64,000 nucleotides of DNA from Campylobacteraceae bacterium. Lineage in GTDB: Bacteria; Campylobacterota; Campylobacteria; Campylobacterales; Sulfurovaceae. Positions 50,525 to 60,937 of the stretch are shown in pieces; position 1 is the first letter of the stretch, and each line of letters begins with the position of its first letter. Location: contig JALVUD010000036.1 in NCBI GenBank assembly GCA_027035765.1, positions 18,094 through 82,093 on the forward strand, read 5' to 3'. A model generated the notes under the pieces. That model searched no databases, was not told the DNA's origin, and worked only from the letters and a program-made list of their open reading frames with translations. Position numbers and translations under genes: made by a program.

Positions 50525-51955
50525 ATGAAGCTGTTTCAGAGCCGCAAAGGCGGCGAGATCGGACATCTGATCATCCTGGGCGGCGGATCGGCGGCCTTTG
50601 CGGCGGCGATCCGGGCCCGGGAGAATGGTGCCCGGGTGACGATAATCAACGACGGTCTCCCCATCGGAGGGACCTGTGTCAATGTGGGCTGTGTCCCCTC
50701 CAAAACCCTGATTTGGGCGGCAGAGACGCTCTACCGTGCCCGCCACAGCCCCTTTGACGGAATCGAATCGGCAGGGGATCTGAAAGATTTCGCTGCGCTG
50801 ATCGGGCAGAAAGACTTGCTGGTGGATCAGCTGCGGCAAGAGAAATATCTCGATATTCTCAAGAAGCTGGAGGGGGTGGAGTTGATCGAGGGGCGGGGTC
50901 GACTCGAAAGCGCCGTTTCCGTCCGGGTGGGAGAGCGTCTCGTAGAGGGGAGTCATGTGCTGATCGCTACCGGGGCCCGGCCGATGATCCCTCCCATCGC
51001 GGGACTTTCGGAGGTCGGCTATCTTACCAGCAAAGAGGCCTTCGAACTCGAGACGCTGCCGGAATCGCTGCTGGTGATCGGAGGAAGCTACATCGCCCTG
51101 GAGATCGCCCAGCTCTTTACGCGATTGGGAAGCCGAGTCACCCTGTTGCAGCGATCGGAGCGGATCCTCAGCGCTCATCCGCCGGAGATCGGGAACGGTC
51201 TTGCGGGCTATCTGGCCGAAGAGGGAATGGAGATCGTTACGGGCAATATGATCCAGAGTGTTTCGGAGGAGAAGGGCCGGATTCTGGTCCGCTCCCTGGT
51301 GGAAGGGGAGCTTCGGAGCTTCCGGGCTGAGAAACTTCTGGTGGCAACCGGTCGTCGTCCCAATACGGAAGGCCTGAATCTAAAAGCCCTGGGAATCGAA
51401 ACCGACGAAAAGGGCGGGATTGTGGTGAATGAATATCTCCAGACGAAGGAGCCCACGGTTTATGCCGCCGGCGATGTGTTGGGAGAGCGGATGTTCGTCT
51501 ATACGGCCGCCTATGAGGGGAGCCTGGCTGCGGACAATGCCTTCGGTCCCGAAGCGCGAATACGCCTTGAAGATCCTCTCCCCTGGGTGATCTTCACGGA
51601 TCCCCAGGTAGCGGGAGTGGGGCTGGACGTGATCGAGGCAAGGCAGCGGGGGATCGATGCCGAAGCCGTGGTGCTTCCTATGCACCAGGTTCCGCGGGCC
51701 ATCGCCGCCCGGGAGACCCGGGGGTTCATCCAACTCATCCGCAATCGGTCAAACGATACCCTGATCGGCGCCCGGATTCTCGCCTCGGAAGGATCGGAGA
51801 TGCTGATGGAGGTGACGCTGGCGATCCGTTACGGCGTCACAGTGAAAGATCTGCGTGAAATGCTCCACCCCTACCTGACGCTGGGTGAGGGGATCAAACT
51901 GGCGGCGGTCGCGTTTGACCGGGATGTGGACACATTGAGCTGCTGCGCTACATAA
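50525..51955 (+). CDS. merA: Mercuric reductase (476 aa, no N-terminal HMA domain)
   Basis: FAD/NADPH disulfide reductase reducing Hg(II) to Hg(0). The FAD loop LIILGGGSAAFAAAIRA, the redox-active GGTCVNVGCVPSK (Cys51, Cys56), GGSYIALEIAQLFTRLGSRVTLL and the C-terminal vicinal pair SCCAT (Cys473, Cys474) identify it and separate it from dihydrolipoamide dehydrogenase. No merR, merT or merP lies nearby, so it may be constitutive or controlled elsewhere. AAGGAG precedes the chosen ATG. An upstream in-frame GTG adds 15 unrelated residues. Confidence 0.93.
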   Translation: MKLFQSRKGGEIGHLIILGGGSAAFAAAIRARENGARVTIINDGLPIGGTCVNVGCVPSKTLIWAAETLYRARHSPFDGIESAGDLKDFAALIGQKDLLVDQLRQEKYLDILKKLEGVELIEGRGRLESAVSVRVGERLVEGSHVLIATGARPMIPPIAGLSEVGYLTSKEAFELETLPESLLVIGGSYIALEIAQLFTRLGSRVTLLQRSERILSAHPPEIGNGLAGYLAEEGMEIVTGNMIQSVSEEKGRILVRSLVEGELRSFRAEKLLVATGRRPNTEGLNLKALGIETDEKGGIVVNEYLQTKEPTVYAAGDVLGERMFVYTAAYEGSLAADNAFGPEARIRLEDPLPWVIFTDPQVAGVGLDVIEARQRGIDAEAVVLPMHQVPRAIAARETRGFIQLIRNRSNDTLIGARILASEGSEMLMEVTLAIRYGVTVKDLREMLHPYLTLGEGIKLAAVAFDRDVDTLSCCAT

Positions 51956-52004
51956 AGCCAAATTCTGCAGGAGCCGATCGGTAATAGGCAAAAGGAAAAC
52001 AACC

Positions 52005-53294
52005 ATGAAAAAGACACTCTTTGAGGATGCCCGTTCGAGGCTCCGGAACGTGATGGAGTATGCCAAACTCCCGGAAGATGCATTGACCTATCTCGACCAT
52101 CCCAAGCTCCTGCTCACCGTCAACATTCCCGTACGGATGGATGACGGGAGCCTGAAGGTCTTTACCGGCTACCGGGTCCAGTACAACGATATCCGGGGGC
52201 CGACCAAAGGGGGGGTCCGTTTTCACCCCGACGTCTGCGTCGATGAGGTGACCTCATTGGCCTTCTGGATGACTGTCAAATGTGCCGTGGTCAATCTCCC
52301 CTTCGGCGGAGCCAAGGGGGGTGTGGAGGTGGATCCCAAGGCCCTCTCCCGTCTGGAGCTGGAGCGTTTGAGCCGGGGCTATATCCGTGCCATCGCCGAT
52401 ATCATCGGGCCCAAACGGGATATTCCGGCACCCGATATGTATACCAATGAGACGATTATGGGATGGATGGCCAACGAATACTACGAGATCCGCCGGGAAC
52501 AGCTCCCCGGAGTCATTACGGGAAAACCGGTCTATCTCGGCGGGTCCAAGGGTCGTACCGCCGCGACGGGGAGGGGGGCGTTGGATGTCCTGCGACGCTA
52601 TATCACCCGCGAGGGCCTCCTTCCTGCCGAACTGACAGTGGCAGTTCAGGGCTTCGGCAATGCGGGCTATCACTTTGCCCGGCTGGCCCGGGAAGAGGGG
52701 TTCCGGATCGTGGCGCTCTCCGATTCCAAAGGGGGCCTCTTCTCCATCGAAGGGCTGGATCCCGAGAAGATCATGGCTCGGCGCTCCCAATACAAGGAAC
52801 TGCGGGAGATGCTCTATGACGACGTTTCCATCTGCGAGGAGGCGGAGCATACGGTCATCAGCAATGAAGAGCTGCTGGAGCTGGAGGTGGATATTCTGGT
52901 CCTGGCCGCTATGGAAAACCAGATCACCGCCGCCAATGCGGAATCGGTCAAAGCCGGGATGATTCTGGAAATCGCCAACGGGCCGGTGGATTCGGAAGGT
53001 GACGCACTGCTCGAGGCACAAGGGATTACGGTGATCCCCGATGTTCTCGCCAATGCCGGCGGGGTGACGGTGAGTTATTTCGAATGGGTGCAGAACCGGG
53101 CGGGATACTACTGGGAAGAGGAGGAGATCAACGAGAAACTGTTGAGGATCATGGATACCGAAGCGGACAATATCTTCGATTTGGCCGAAGAGAAGGGGAT
53201 CTCGTTGCGGGATGCGGCCTACCTGGTGGGAATCTCCCGGCTCTCCGGCGCGATCCGGGACAAGGGGGTCAAAGAGTATTTCCAGCAGATCTGA
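52005..53294 (+). CDS. Glutamate dehydrogenase, Glu/Leu/Phe/Val family (429 aa)
   Basis: Likely the catabolic (NAD-linked) glutamate dehydrogenase. The fingerprint is YRVQYNDIRGPTKGGVRFHP, FGGAKGGVEVDPKALS, DIPAPDMYTNE and VAVQGFGNAGYHFA. It differs clearly from the class I enzyme at 1520-2881. AAAGGAAAA precedes the ATG, 49 bp after merA; co-transcription with merA is possible. Its 3' end overlaps the convergent glpD by 26 bp. Confidence 0.93.
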   Translation: MKKTLFEDARSRLRNVMEYAKLPEDALTYLDHPKLLLTVNIPVRMDDGSLKVFTGYRVQYNDIRGPTKGGVRFHPDVCVDEVTSLAFWMTVKCAVVNLPFGGAKGGVEVDPKALSRLELERLSRGYIRAIADIIGPKRDIPAPDMYTNETIMGWMANEYYEIRREQLPGVITGKPVYLGGSKGRTAATGRGALDVLRRYITREGLLPAELTVAVQGFGNAGYHFARLAREEGFRIVALSDSKGGLFSIEGLDPEKIMARRSQYKELREMLYDDVSICEEAEHTVISNEELLELEVDILVLAAMENQITAANAESVKAGMILEIANGPVDSEGDALLEAQGITVIPDVLANAGGVTVSYFEWVQNRAGYYWEEEEINEKLLRIMDTEADNIFDLAEEKGISLRDAAYLVGISRLSGAIRDKGVKEYFQQI

Positions 53295-54900
53295 TGCCGG
53301 AAGATCGGAACGAACCGGAAGCTGCAGCCAGTTTTCCAAAAGCCTCCTCTTCCATTGTTGCTGCTCTCTGGCTGTCCCATCCCAGGGTATGCTTCATGAT
53401 CTCCAAAACGGCCGGCAGGCTCTCTTCCGCTGCACGCATATCCAGCAGCCCCATGGAGCAGCGGCGGATAAGGAAGTCGAGGGGCTTGCGGACATGTTCG
53501 TGACGGATGGCGTAAAGCAGCTCTGCTTCGGTCACGGGATGGTCGGGATGGAGTCTCCCTTTGGCCTTTTCGATTTCAGCCAGGGCCAGGATCTGTGGAC
53601 TTTGATCCCCATAATGCTCGTAAAGGTGTTGGACGATATTTTCATCCAGACCGCCTCCTCTCAGGAGCGTGAGGATCTCGTCGCGGGGTCTTCGGCTGCC
53701 GATGACGGGATAGTCATGGGTCCGGCAGGGCATCGGCGGAAGTCCCATCATCTCACAGGCCTGATCCACCGCAGCCTCAGCCATGGCACGGTAGCTGGTC
53801 CATTTGCCGCCGGCGATGGTCAATACGCCTCCGGGTGAACGCTCCGTGACATACTCCCTGACAATGGAGGCGGTGGAGTCCTTACCGGGTTCTCGGACCA
53901 GCGGACGCAGCCCCGAAAAAGAAGAGAGAATATCCTCCCGACGGACCTTGAGATTGAAATAGCCGTTGAGATGATCGATCAGGTAGTCGATCTCCTCTTC
54001 GGTGGGACGGGGATCTTCGCTGAGTTGGGCCGGCCGGTCGGTCGTCCCGGCCAGGCAGTGCCCCAGATAGGGGAGGGCAAAGAGGACCCTCCCGTCTCGG
54101 GTTTTGGGGATCAGGACCCCGTCGGGGCTGGGGAGAAAACGCTCTGGCAGAACGATGTGGACACCGCTGCTGACCTCCATAAGGGGTGAGAGCACAGGAT
54201 CGTCCATCCGGCGGATCCGGTCGGCGAAGGGGCCGGTGGCGTTGATGACCAATGCGGCACGGTATTTCTTTTCGTTTCCTTCGATTCGGTTACGGGTATG
54301 GACCCCGACGACTTTGCCGTTTTCTTTGATGAGGGCGGTCACTTCGGTATGGTTGAAGAGATGTGCTCCCAACTCCTCGGCACTTTGAAGCAGGGCGATG
54401 ACCATCCGACTGTCCCGAAAAGCCCCGTCCCAGTAGCTGACGGCCCCTTTGAGACCCCGGGGATCGATATCGGGATTGATCGTGCAGGCTTTGGACGCGG
54501 GAAGCAGACGGCTGCGTCCTAGCGAGGCTTTGCCGGAGAGCAGATCATAAAGCACCAGTCCTGCATAAACGTAGGGGAGTTCCACCCAGTGATAGAGGGG
54601 GGTGACCAGTTCGAGAGGATGGGCCAGGTGGGGAGCGTTGTGCAGAAAAATTTTTCGCTCCCGTAACCCTTCGCGGACCAGATCATACTGCTCTTTGTCC
54701 AGATGTTTGACGGCGGCCTCCAGATAGCGCACGCCCCCGTGGACCAGTTTGGTACTGCGGCTGCTGGTTCCTTCGGCGAAATCGTTTTGCTCCAGGAGCA
54801 GTACCCGCATTCCCCGTAGCGACGCATCCAGGGCCACCCCGGCTCCGGTCGCCCCACCTCCGATGACGATGAGATCAAATGTTTCTGCATTCGGTTCTAT
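53269..54900 (-). CDS. glpD: FAD-dependent glycerol-3-phosphate dehydrogenase, no canonical start codon (about 543 aa)
   Basis: Oxidises glycerol 3-phosphate to dihydroxyacetone phosphate at the membrane. FAD-binding LIVIGGGATGAGVALDASLRGMRVLLLEQ and the signature FAEGTSSRSTKLVHGGVRYLE, plus the C-terminal HEHVRKPLDFLIRRCSMGL, are clear. The first ATG/GTG/TTG in frame is a GTG at 54837, which would delete the FAD glycine loop. Upstream, within the overlapping stop of the previous gene, an ATA codon at 54900 has AAAGGA exactly six bases before it. I set the start there provisionally. A sequencing error or a frameshift is the alternative. Confidence 0.82.
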   Translation of the reverse strand: MEPNAETFDLIVIGGGATGAGVALDASLRGMRVLLLEQNDFAEGTSSRSTKLVHGGVRYLEAAVKHLDKEQYDLVREGLRERKIFLHNAPHLAHPLELVTPLYHWVELPYVYAGLVLYDLLSGKASLGRSRLLPASKACTINPDIDPRGLKGAVSYWDGAFRDSRMVIALLQSAEELGAHLFNHTEVTALIKENGKVVGVHTRNRIEGNEKKYRAALVINATGPFADRIRRMDDPVLSPLMEVSSGVHIVLPERFLPSPDGVLIPKTRDGRVLFALPYLGHCLAGTTDRPAQLSEDPRPTEEEIDYLIDHLNGYFNLKVRREDILSSFSGLRPLVREPGKDSTASIVREYVTERSPGGVLTIAGGKWTSYRAMAEAAVDQACEMMGLPPMPCRTHDYPVIGSRRPRDEILTLLRGGGLDENIVQHLYEHYGDQSPQILALAEIEKAKGRLHPDHPVTEAELLYAIRHEHVRKPLDFLIRRCSMGLLDMRAAEESLPAVLEIMKHTLGWDSQRAATMEEEAFGKLAAASGSFRSSGIRSAGNTL

Positions 54901-56213
54901 GATCGATCCTTTCGATTGCTGTTCATAATATCGATGATCACTTCGTCGGTGGTCTTCATCCCATCCTGGGCCAGACGACCGATATGTTCCAGGGTCTCTT
55001 CGATATCGTGGGCGACGATTCCGTCACCGCCATGAAGGTATTTGCCATGGGTGGCCAGGATGTAGGAGTCGAAAGCGGCGTAGATGGTGGTGGAGATCTT
55101 CATGGCGCAGGAGGCTTTGGCCCCGTCGCAGATAATTCCGGATACATCCCCCAGGGTATTGGCGATGGCGTGAGAGACCGTTTCGAAGTCTTGATCATTG
55201 ATGAGGCAGAGAGCTCCCGCCACGGCAGCGGCGGAGCAGATCACCCCGCAATAGGCGCTGAGACGTCCCACCTGAGTCTTGATATGCACGGTGGTCAGAT
55301 GGGAGAAGAAGAGAGCCCGCATGAGCTTCTCTTCGTCGATCCCCATCCGGTGAGCGTAGTCGATGAGGGCCAGGGAGGCGGCCATTCCCTGATTGCCGCT
55401 GCCGCTGGTGGTCATGACCGGCAGGGCGCAGCCGCTCATTCGCGCATCGCTGCCCGCCGCGGCGAAGGCGGCGGCGTGGTTGCGGACGTCGTCGCCGTAG
55501 AAACCCTCTGTGATGTGCTCTTCGATCACTTTGCCGATATTGACCCCCCAGTTGCCCGAAAGTCCCTCCCCGGCGATGGCGGAGTTGTAGCGGATCACCT
55601 GCTCCAGAAGCGGACGGATCCGCCCGATATCGATTTCACGGGCCAGTTCGTAGATCGTGCGTACCGAGAGCTGCCGCCGCTGTTCGGTAGAGGTATTGAA
55701 GACCGCGTCGTTGCAGGGCTGTTCCAGGACCACCTCCCGGTTGCGGGTGATTTTGGTGATGTTGGTGTGCAGGTGTTTGATCTCGACGCTGATGCAGCTT
55801 TTTTCGGTGTGCAGCTCCACCAGCACGTAGAGGTTGACGGGGGTATTTTCGTGGACGACCTCGATAAGGTTCTCCCGCATCCATCGGCGCACCTCCTCCA
55901 TCTGCTCCCCGGTGATACCGCTGATGACCATCAGGTCCCGGGAGGCATCGCCAAAGAGCAGCCCCATGGCCGCCGCCACTTCGATCCCCACCATTCCGCC
56001 GCTGCCGGGGACGACGACGCTTTTGACGTTTTTGATGATGTTTCCTGAGACACGGACCACCATCTTTTCGACCGTTTCGTCGGGGGGGAGGAACTCTTTG
56101 GCTTTGGCGGCGACGAAGGCGATGGCGATAGGTTCGGTACATCCCTGGGCGGGGACCACCTCTTCATGAAGGATCTCCAGCGCATTTCTGACTGTGTGGG
56201 GATCGAGGGGCAT
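54897..56213 (-). CDS. L-cysteine desulfidase / UPF0597-family protein (438 aa)
   Basis: Oxygen-sensitive [4Fe-4S] enzyme breaking cysteine to pyruvate, sulfide and ammonia (CyuA/YhaM family), related to serine dehydratase alpha subunits. Conserved cysteines are in VPAQGCTEPIAIA, SGCALPVMTTSGSGNQG, AYCGVICSAAA and ICDGAKASCAMKI. A strong AAGGAGG precedes the ATG at MPLDPHTVR; a longer upstream frame is not supported. A minus-strand TATAAT stands at 56255-56250. Its stop TAG overlaps the unusual glpD start. Confidence 0.86.
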   Translation of the reverse strand: MPLDPHTVRNALEILHEEVVPAQGCTEPIAIAFVAAKAKEFLPPDETVEKMVVRVSGNIIKNVKSVVVPGSGGMVGIEVAAAMGLLFGDASRDLMVISGITGEQMEEVRRWMRENLIEVVHENTPVNLYVLVELHTEKSCISVEIKHLHTNITKITRNREVVLEQPCNDAVFNTSTEQRRQLSVRTIYELAREIDIGRIRPLLEQVIRYNSAIAGEGLSGNWGVNIGKVIEEHITEGFYGDDVRNHAAAFAAAGSDARMSGCALPVMTTSGSGNQGMAASLALIDYAHRMGIDEEKLMRALFFSHLTTVHIKTQVGRLSAYCGVICSAAAVAGALCLINDQDFETVSHAIANTLGDVSGIICDGAKASCAMKISTTIYAAFDSYILATHGKYLHGGDGIVAHDIEETLEHIGRLAQDGMKTTDEVIIDIMNSNRKDRS

Positions 56214-56304
56214 GACAGGCCTCCTTCGTTCGGACGCGAGATAGAGATGATTATAACGATAAAAAGAAGTGTTTTGGGATTTTTTTGAAAAAAACAGGAG
56301 GAAG

Positions 56305-56338
56305 AGAGTGGAGGGATCGATTTTCACTCCACTCTTGA
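56305..56338 (-). terminator. Intrinsic terminator of groES-groEL
   Basis: On the minus strand AGAGTGGAG and its inverse CTCCACTCT around a 13-base loop are followed by CTTCCTCCTGTTTTTTT, directly downstream of groEL. Another small hairpin (ACTGGCT/AGCCGGT, about 56374-56393) lies closer to the groEL stop. Confidence 0.6.
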
Positions 56339-56411
56339 TGGGGGATGAATTCGACGAGATTTCGAAGGATTCAACTACTGGCTGGAAGCCGGTATGTTCG
56401 CGGGAAGGGAA

Positions 56412-58076
<1,665 letters not shown>

Positions 58077-58113
58077 TTAGTGGTTGTTTCGTTCTGCCGG
58101 TCTCCGGGGAGGT

Positions 58114-58380
58114 TCAGCCCAGGATCCCCAGGATCTCGTCGCTGTTGAGAATGAGATACTCTTTGTCATCCAGGACGATCTCGTTGCCGGCATATTTGCC
58201 GAAGACGACGGTGTCGCCTGCTTTGATGCCTTCTTCCTCAGCGTCGGGTCCGACGGCCAGGACTTTTCCCTGAAGGGGTTTCTCCTTGGCGTTGTCGGGA
58301 ATGATGATACCGGATGCGGTGGTGGTGACTTCCTCCTCACGCTCGATCAGTACACGGTTGGCTAAGGGTTTGAAGTTCAT
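58114..58380 (-). CDS. groS: Co-chaperonin GroES (88 aa)
   Basis: The heptameric lid of GroEL. Sequence [34 protein letters not shown] (mobile loop with GIIIPD) and [18 protein letters not shown] strands are typical; [30 protein letters not shown] closes the barrel. AAGGAG precedes the ATG by five bases. A GTG two codons earlier is less likely. Confidence 0.97.
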   Translation of the reverse strand: MNFKPLANRVLIEREEEVTTTASGIIIPDNAKEKPLQGKVLAVGPDAEEEGIKAGDTVVFGKYAGNEIVLDDKEYLILNSDEILGILG

Positions 58381-58409
58381 GCTCACTCCTTTTTGAATTG
58401 TTTGAGGGT

Positions 58410-58438
58410 ATTTTAATGAGTTTTTTGATGGATGTCAA
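58410..58438 (-). promoter_or_regulatory. Sigma70 promoter of groES (TTGACA-17-TAAAAT)
   Basis: On the minus strand a perfect TTGACA (58438-58433), a 17-bp spacer and TAAAAT (58415-58410) stand upstream of groES. I see no CIRCE element (TTAGCACTC-N9-GAGTGCTAA) in the gap, so repression by HrcA at a canonical site is not apparent. Confidence 0.65.
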
Positions 58439-58531
58439 GGCATTTTTGGATAAAAATTTAAGAATAATGAGTGCAATCGACTAAAGAATAATTAGTTTTA
58501 AGTATGGAATAGGTCATCTTATGGGGTGAGT

Positions 58532-58560
58532 TTGACATTTAAAATTTTATTGGGTAATAT
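58532..58560 (+). promoter_or_regulatory. Sigma70 promoter of tRNA-Met (TTGACA-17-TAATAT)
   Basis: TTGACA (58532-58537), 17 bp, TAATAT (58555-58560), about 20 bases before the tRNA. A near-consensus promoter for a stable RNA, divergent from groES. Confidence 0.65.
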
Positions 58561-58579
58561 TCCGGCCTGTATTTTTGAT

Positions 58580-58656
58580 GGCAGGGTAGCTCAGCTGGTT
58601 AGAGCGCTGGTCTCATAAGCCGGAGGTCGGGGATTCAAGTTCCCCCCCTGCTACCA
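58580..58656 (+). tRNA. tRNA-Met (CAT), elongator type
   Basis: A 77-nt cloverleaf with encoded CCA: acceptor GGCAGGG / CCCTGCT (one G-U), D arm GCTC...GAGC, anticodon loop CTCATAA with CAT, variable AGGTC, T arm GGGGA-TTCAAGT-TCCCC. The base-paired 1:72 position argues for the elongator. A CAT tRNA modified to read Ile cannot be fully excluded, but the acceptor and anticodon stems look like elongator Met. Confidence 0.93.
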
Positions 58657-58732
58657 TTCACTTCCACTCTTTCCCCTCAATTCTCTATCCATATATCTCT
58701 AACATTTAATCCGCCATAATACCCTCTCTATA

Positions 58733-58901
58733 ATCCCATTCTATGCATTAGCCAGCACCTCATCTGCATCGATCATCGGCGGAATGGGCGATCGAAGCGA
58801 ATGCTCAACGCACCTTCCAGGTGCGCCTGCGCTTCTATCCGACACCCCTTCACACCGAGCATCGACGCATCTGAAGCATTTTCTACTGCATAAAATGGGA
58901 T
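58733..58901 (-). repeat. Structured intergenic element, copy 2
   Basis: 169 bp with ends ATCCCATTCTATGC / GCATAAAATGGGAT, the conserved blocks TTAGCCAGCACCTCATCTGC and CACACCGAGCATCGAC, and a central hairpin CGCACC-TTCC-AGGTGCG. Compared with copy 1 (46238) the outer and central stems changed on both sides, preserving pairing. It sits between tRNA-Met and moeA. Confidence 0.65.
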
Positions 58902-58945
58902 AATCGTTCATATTCGGATATCTGGATCCGATCAGGAGGAAAACG

Positions 58946-60166
58946 ATGGTACATCTGGACAGCCCCTCACTGCGGGAGGCTCTGGCTGCGGCACTCGATG
59001 CGGCACCCCGGAAGCAGGAACAGGAGATCGTGACATTGGATCGCGCATTGGGCCGTATTTTGGCGAAAGAGATCCGCGTACGCAAAAATATGCCGGCTTT
59101 CGACAATTCGGCGATGGATGGGTTTGCCTTCCGGAAGGAGGAGGCGGGCAAGGAGCTGCGGATCGCGGCGACCATTTTTGCGGGAGATAGCCCCAAACCG
59201 ATACTGGGAGAGGGGGAGTGCTACCGGATCATGACCGGAGCACAGGTTCCTTCCGATGCCGATACCGTCGTCCCCATCGAAAAGTGCTCCCGGGTCACGG
59301 AGGAGAGTGTCGAGATCCCGGCAGCGATCAAAAAGGGGAGCAATCTGCGTCGCAAGGGGGAGGAACTGCAGGCAGGAGAACCGCTGCTGGCAGCCGGAAC
59401 CCTGCTGGAACCCTCCCACATCGCATTGCTGAGTGCCCAGGGAATAATGGCGGTTTCAGCCTATGCACCGCTGCGTATCGCCGTCCTCTCCACCGGGAAC
59501 GAGATTCGGGAGCCTTGGGAAGCGGCCTCCGAAGACGAAATCTACAATGCCAACGCCTTTGGGATTCTGGCTATTTTGGAGCGTTATGGTTTCCGGGGAG
59601 AGTACCACGGACGGATCCCCGATGACCGGGAAACGACAAAGCGGATGATCGGGATGCTGCAGAGCTATGATGTGATCCTCACCAGCGGAGGAATCAGCAT
59701 GGGAGAAGCGGACTATCTCTATGAAGCTTTTCTCTCCAACGGCATGAAGCCTCTTTTCCACGGGGTCAATGTCAAACCTGGACGCCCCACGATGATGGGG
59801 GTGATGGGGTCGACTTTCATCATGGCGATGCCCGGCAATCCTTTGACAACGATGCTCAATCTCCTGATACTTTCAGTGCCGGTACTCTATGCGATGCAGG
59901 GGGCTTCGACGGTACATCACCGCCGCTGCCCCGCCGTGATGGGTGAGCCTCTGCGCCTGCGGGGCGGACGCAGCGAAATGGTTTTGGGGATGTTACGGGA
60001 GGGAGCTTTCCATCCCACCCGGGGCAACCGCTACGGTTCGGGGATGCTGACCCCGTTGGCCGAGAGCGACGCTGTGGCGATTTTTGGGGAAGATACGCGG
60101 GAGCTTGCCGAAGGAGAGCCGATCGAGGTGATCCCCCTTTGGGATCCGGAACGAAGTCACCGCTGA
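58946..60166 (+). CDS. moeA: Molybdopterin molybdenumtransferase MoeA (406 aa)
   Basis: Inserts molybdate into adenylated molybdopterin. The four-domain MoeA pattern is visible: FDNSAMDGFAF, IMTGAQVPSDADTVVPIEKC, VLSTGNEI, YNANAFGILAIL, LTSGGISMGEADYLYEAFL, VKPGRPTMMG and MPGNPLTTMLN. AGGAGGAAAACG precedes the ATG. It may serve molybdoenzymes such as the oxidoreductase that starts at 63895. A TATAAT at 60169 for pyrF follows its stop. Confidence 0.94.
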   Translation: MVHLDSPSLREALAAALDAAPRKQEQEIVTLDRALGRILAKEIRVRKNMPAFDNSAMDGFAFRKEEAGKELRIAATIFAGDSPKPILGEGECYRIMTGAQVPSDADTVVPIEKCSRVTEESVEIPAAIKKGSNLRRKGEELQAGEPLLAAGTLLEPSHIALLSAQGIMAVSAYAPLRIAVLSTGNEIREPWEAASEDEIYNANAFGILAILERYGFRGEYHGRIPDDRETTKRMIGMLQSYDVILTSGGISMGEADYLYEAFLSNGMKPLFHGVNVKPGRPTMMGVMGSTFIMAMPGNPLTTMLNLLILSVPVLYAMQGASTVHHRRCPAVMGEPLRLRGGRSEMVLGMLREGAFHPTRGNRYGSGMLTPLAESDAVAIFGEDTRELAEGEPIEVIPLWDPERSHR

Positions 60167-60214
60167 GATATAATAGGTATTCCATTGACTGTAAAAGATA
60201 ATAAGGATAGACAA

Positions 60215-60919
60215 ATGAACCTTGTCGTGGCACTCGATCTTCCCAGCGCTGCCGAAAATCTGAGACTCGCGGAGAGCCTTGCCGGATTTGACAATTTATG
60301 GATGAAGGTGGGCTTTAGGACCTATATCCGGGACGGAAGAGACTTTATCGACACCCTCAAAACCCTCAATCCACACTTCAAAATCTTTCTCGATCTCAAA
60401 CTCTACGACATCCCCAACACCATGGCCGATGCCGCCGAGGAGATCGCCCGGTTGGGGGTTGAGATGTTCAACATCCACGCCAGCGCAGGGGAGCGGGCGA
60501 TGCGGACGGTGATGGAGCGTCTGGAGCCTTTTGGCCGGGAGCGGCCCCTGGTCCTGGCGGTGACGGCACTGACCTCCTTCAGCGAGGAGGAGTTTCGCCG
60601 CATCTACGAAAAAGGGATTGATGAGAAGGCGGAGCAGTTTGCCCGGATGAGCTACGAAGCGGGTCTGGACGGTGTGGTCTGCAGTGCCTTCGAATCCAGG
60701 GCGATCAAAGAGGCCACTTCGCAGGAGTTTCTGACATTGAGTCCGGGAATCCGTCCTTTCGGAGAGGCCGCGGGCGATCAGCAGCGGGTGGCGGATCTGG
60801 AACTGGCCGCCAAAGAGGGGGTGGATTTTCCGGTAGTGGGGCGGCCGATCTACCGGGATGAGGATCCCGCCGCCAAGGTGGAGCGGATTCTCTCAATGAT
60901 CCGCCCCTCTACTTTTTAA
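60215..60919 (+). CDS. pyrF: Orotidine 5'-phosphate decarboxylase (234 aa)
   Basis: Final step to UMP. Motifs [18 protein letters not shown], the catalytic [33 protein letters not shown] and [19 protein letters not shown] with [20 protein letters not shown] are complete. The ATG has AAGGA upstream; an in-frame start 10 codons before it is not supported. TATAAT at 60169-60174 may be its promoter. Confidence 0.95.
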   Translation: MNLVVALDLPSAAENLRLAESLAGFDNLWMKVGFRTYIRDGRDFIDTLKTLNPHFKIFLDLKLYDIPNTMADAAEEIARLGVEMFNIHASAGERAMRTVMERLEPFGRERPLVLAVTALTSFSEEEFRRIYEKGIDEKAEQFARMSYEAGLDGVVCSAFESRAIKEATSQEFLTLSPGIRPFGEAAGDQQRVADLELAAKEGVDFPVVGRPIYRDEDPAAKVERILSMIRPSTF

Positions 60920-60937
60920 AAACCGACAGCCAATTCT

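Noticed and set aside
58501..58579. CIRCE-like GAGTGC near 58470 as an HrcA site
   Set aside because: Only a half-site is present without the inverted partner at nine bases.
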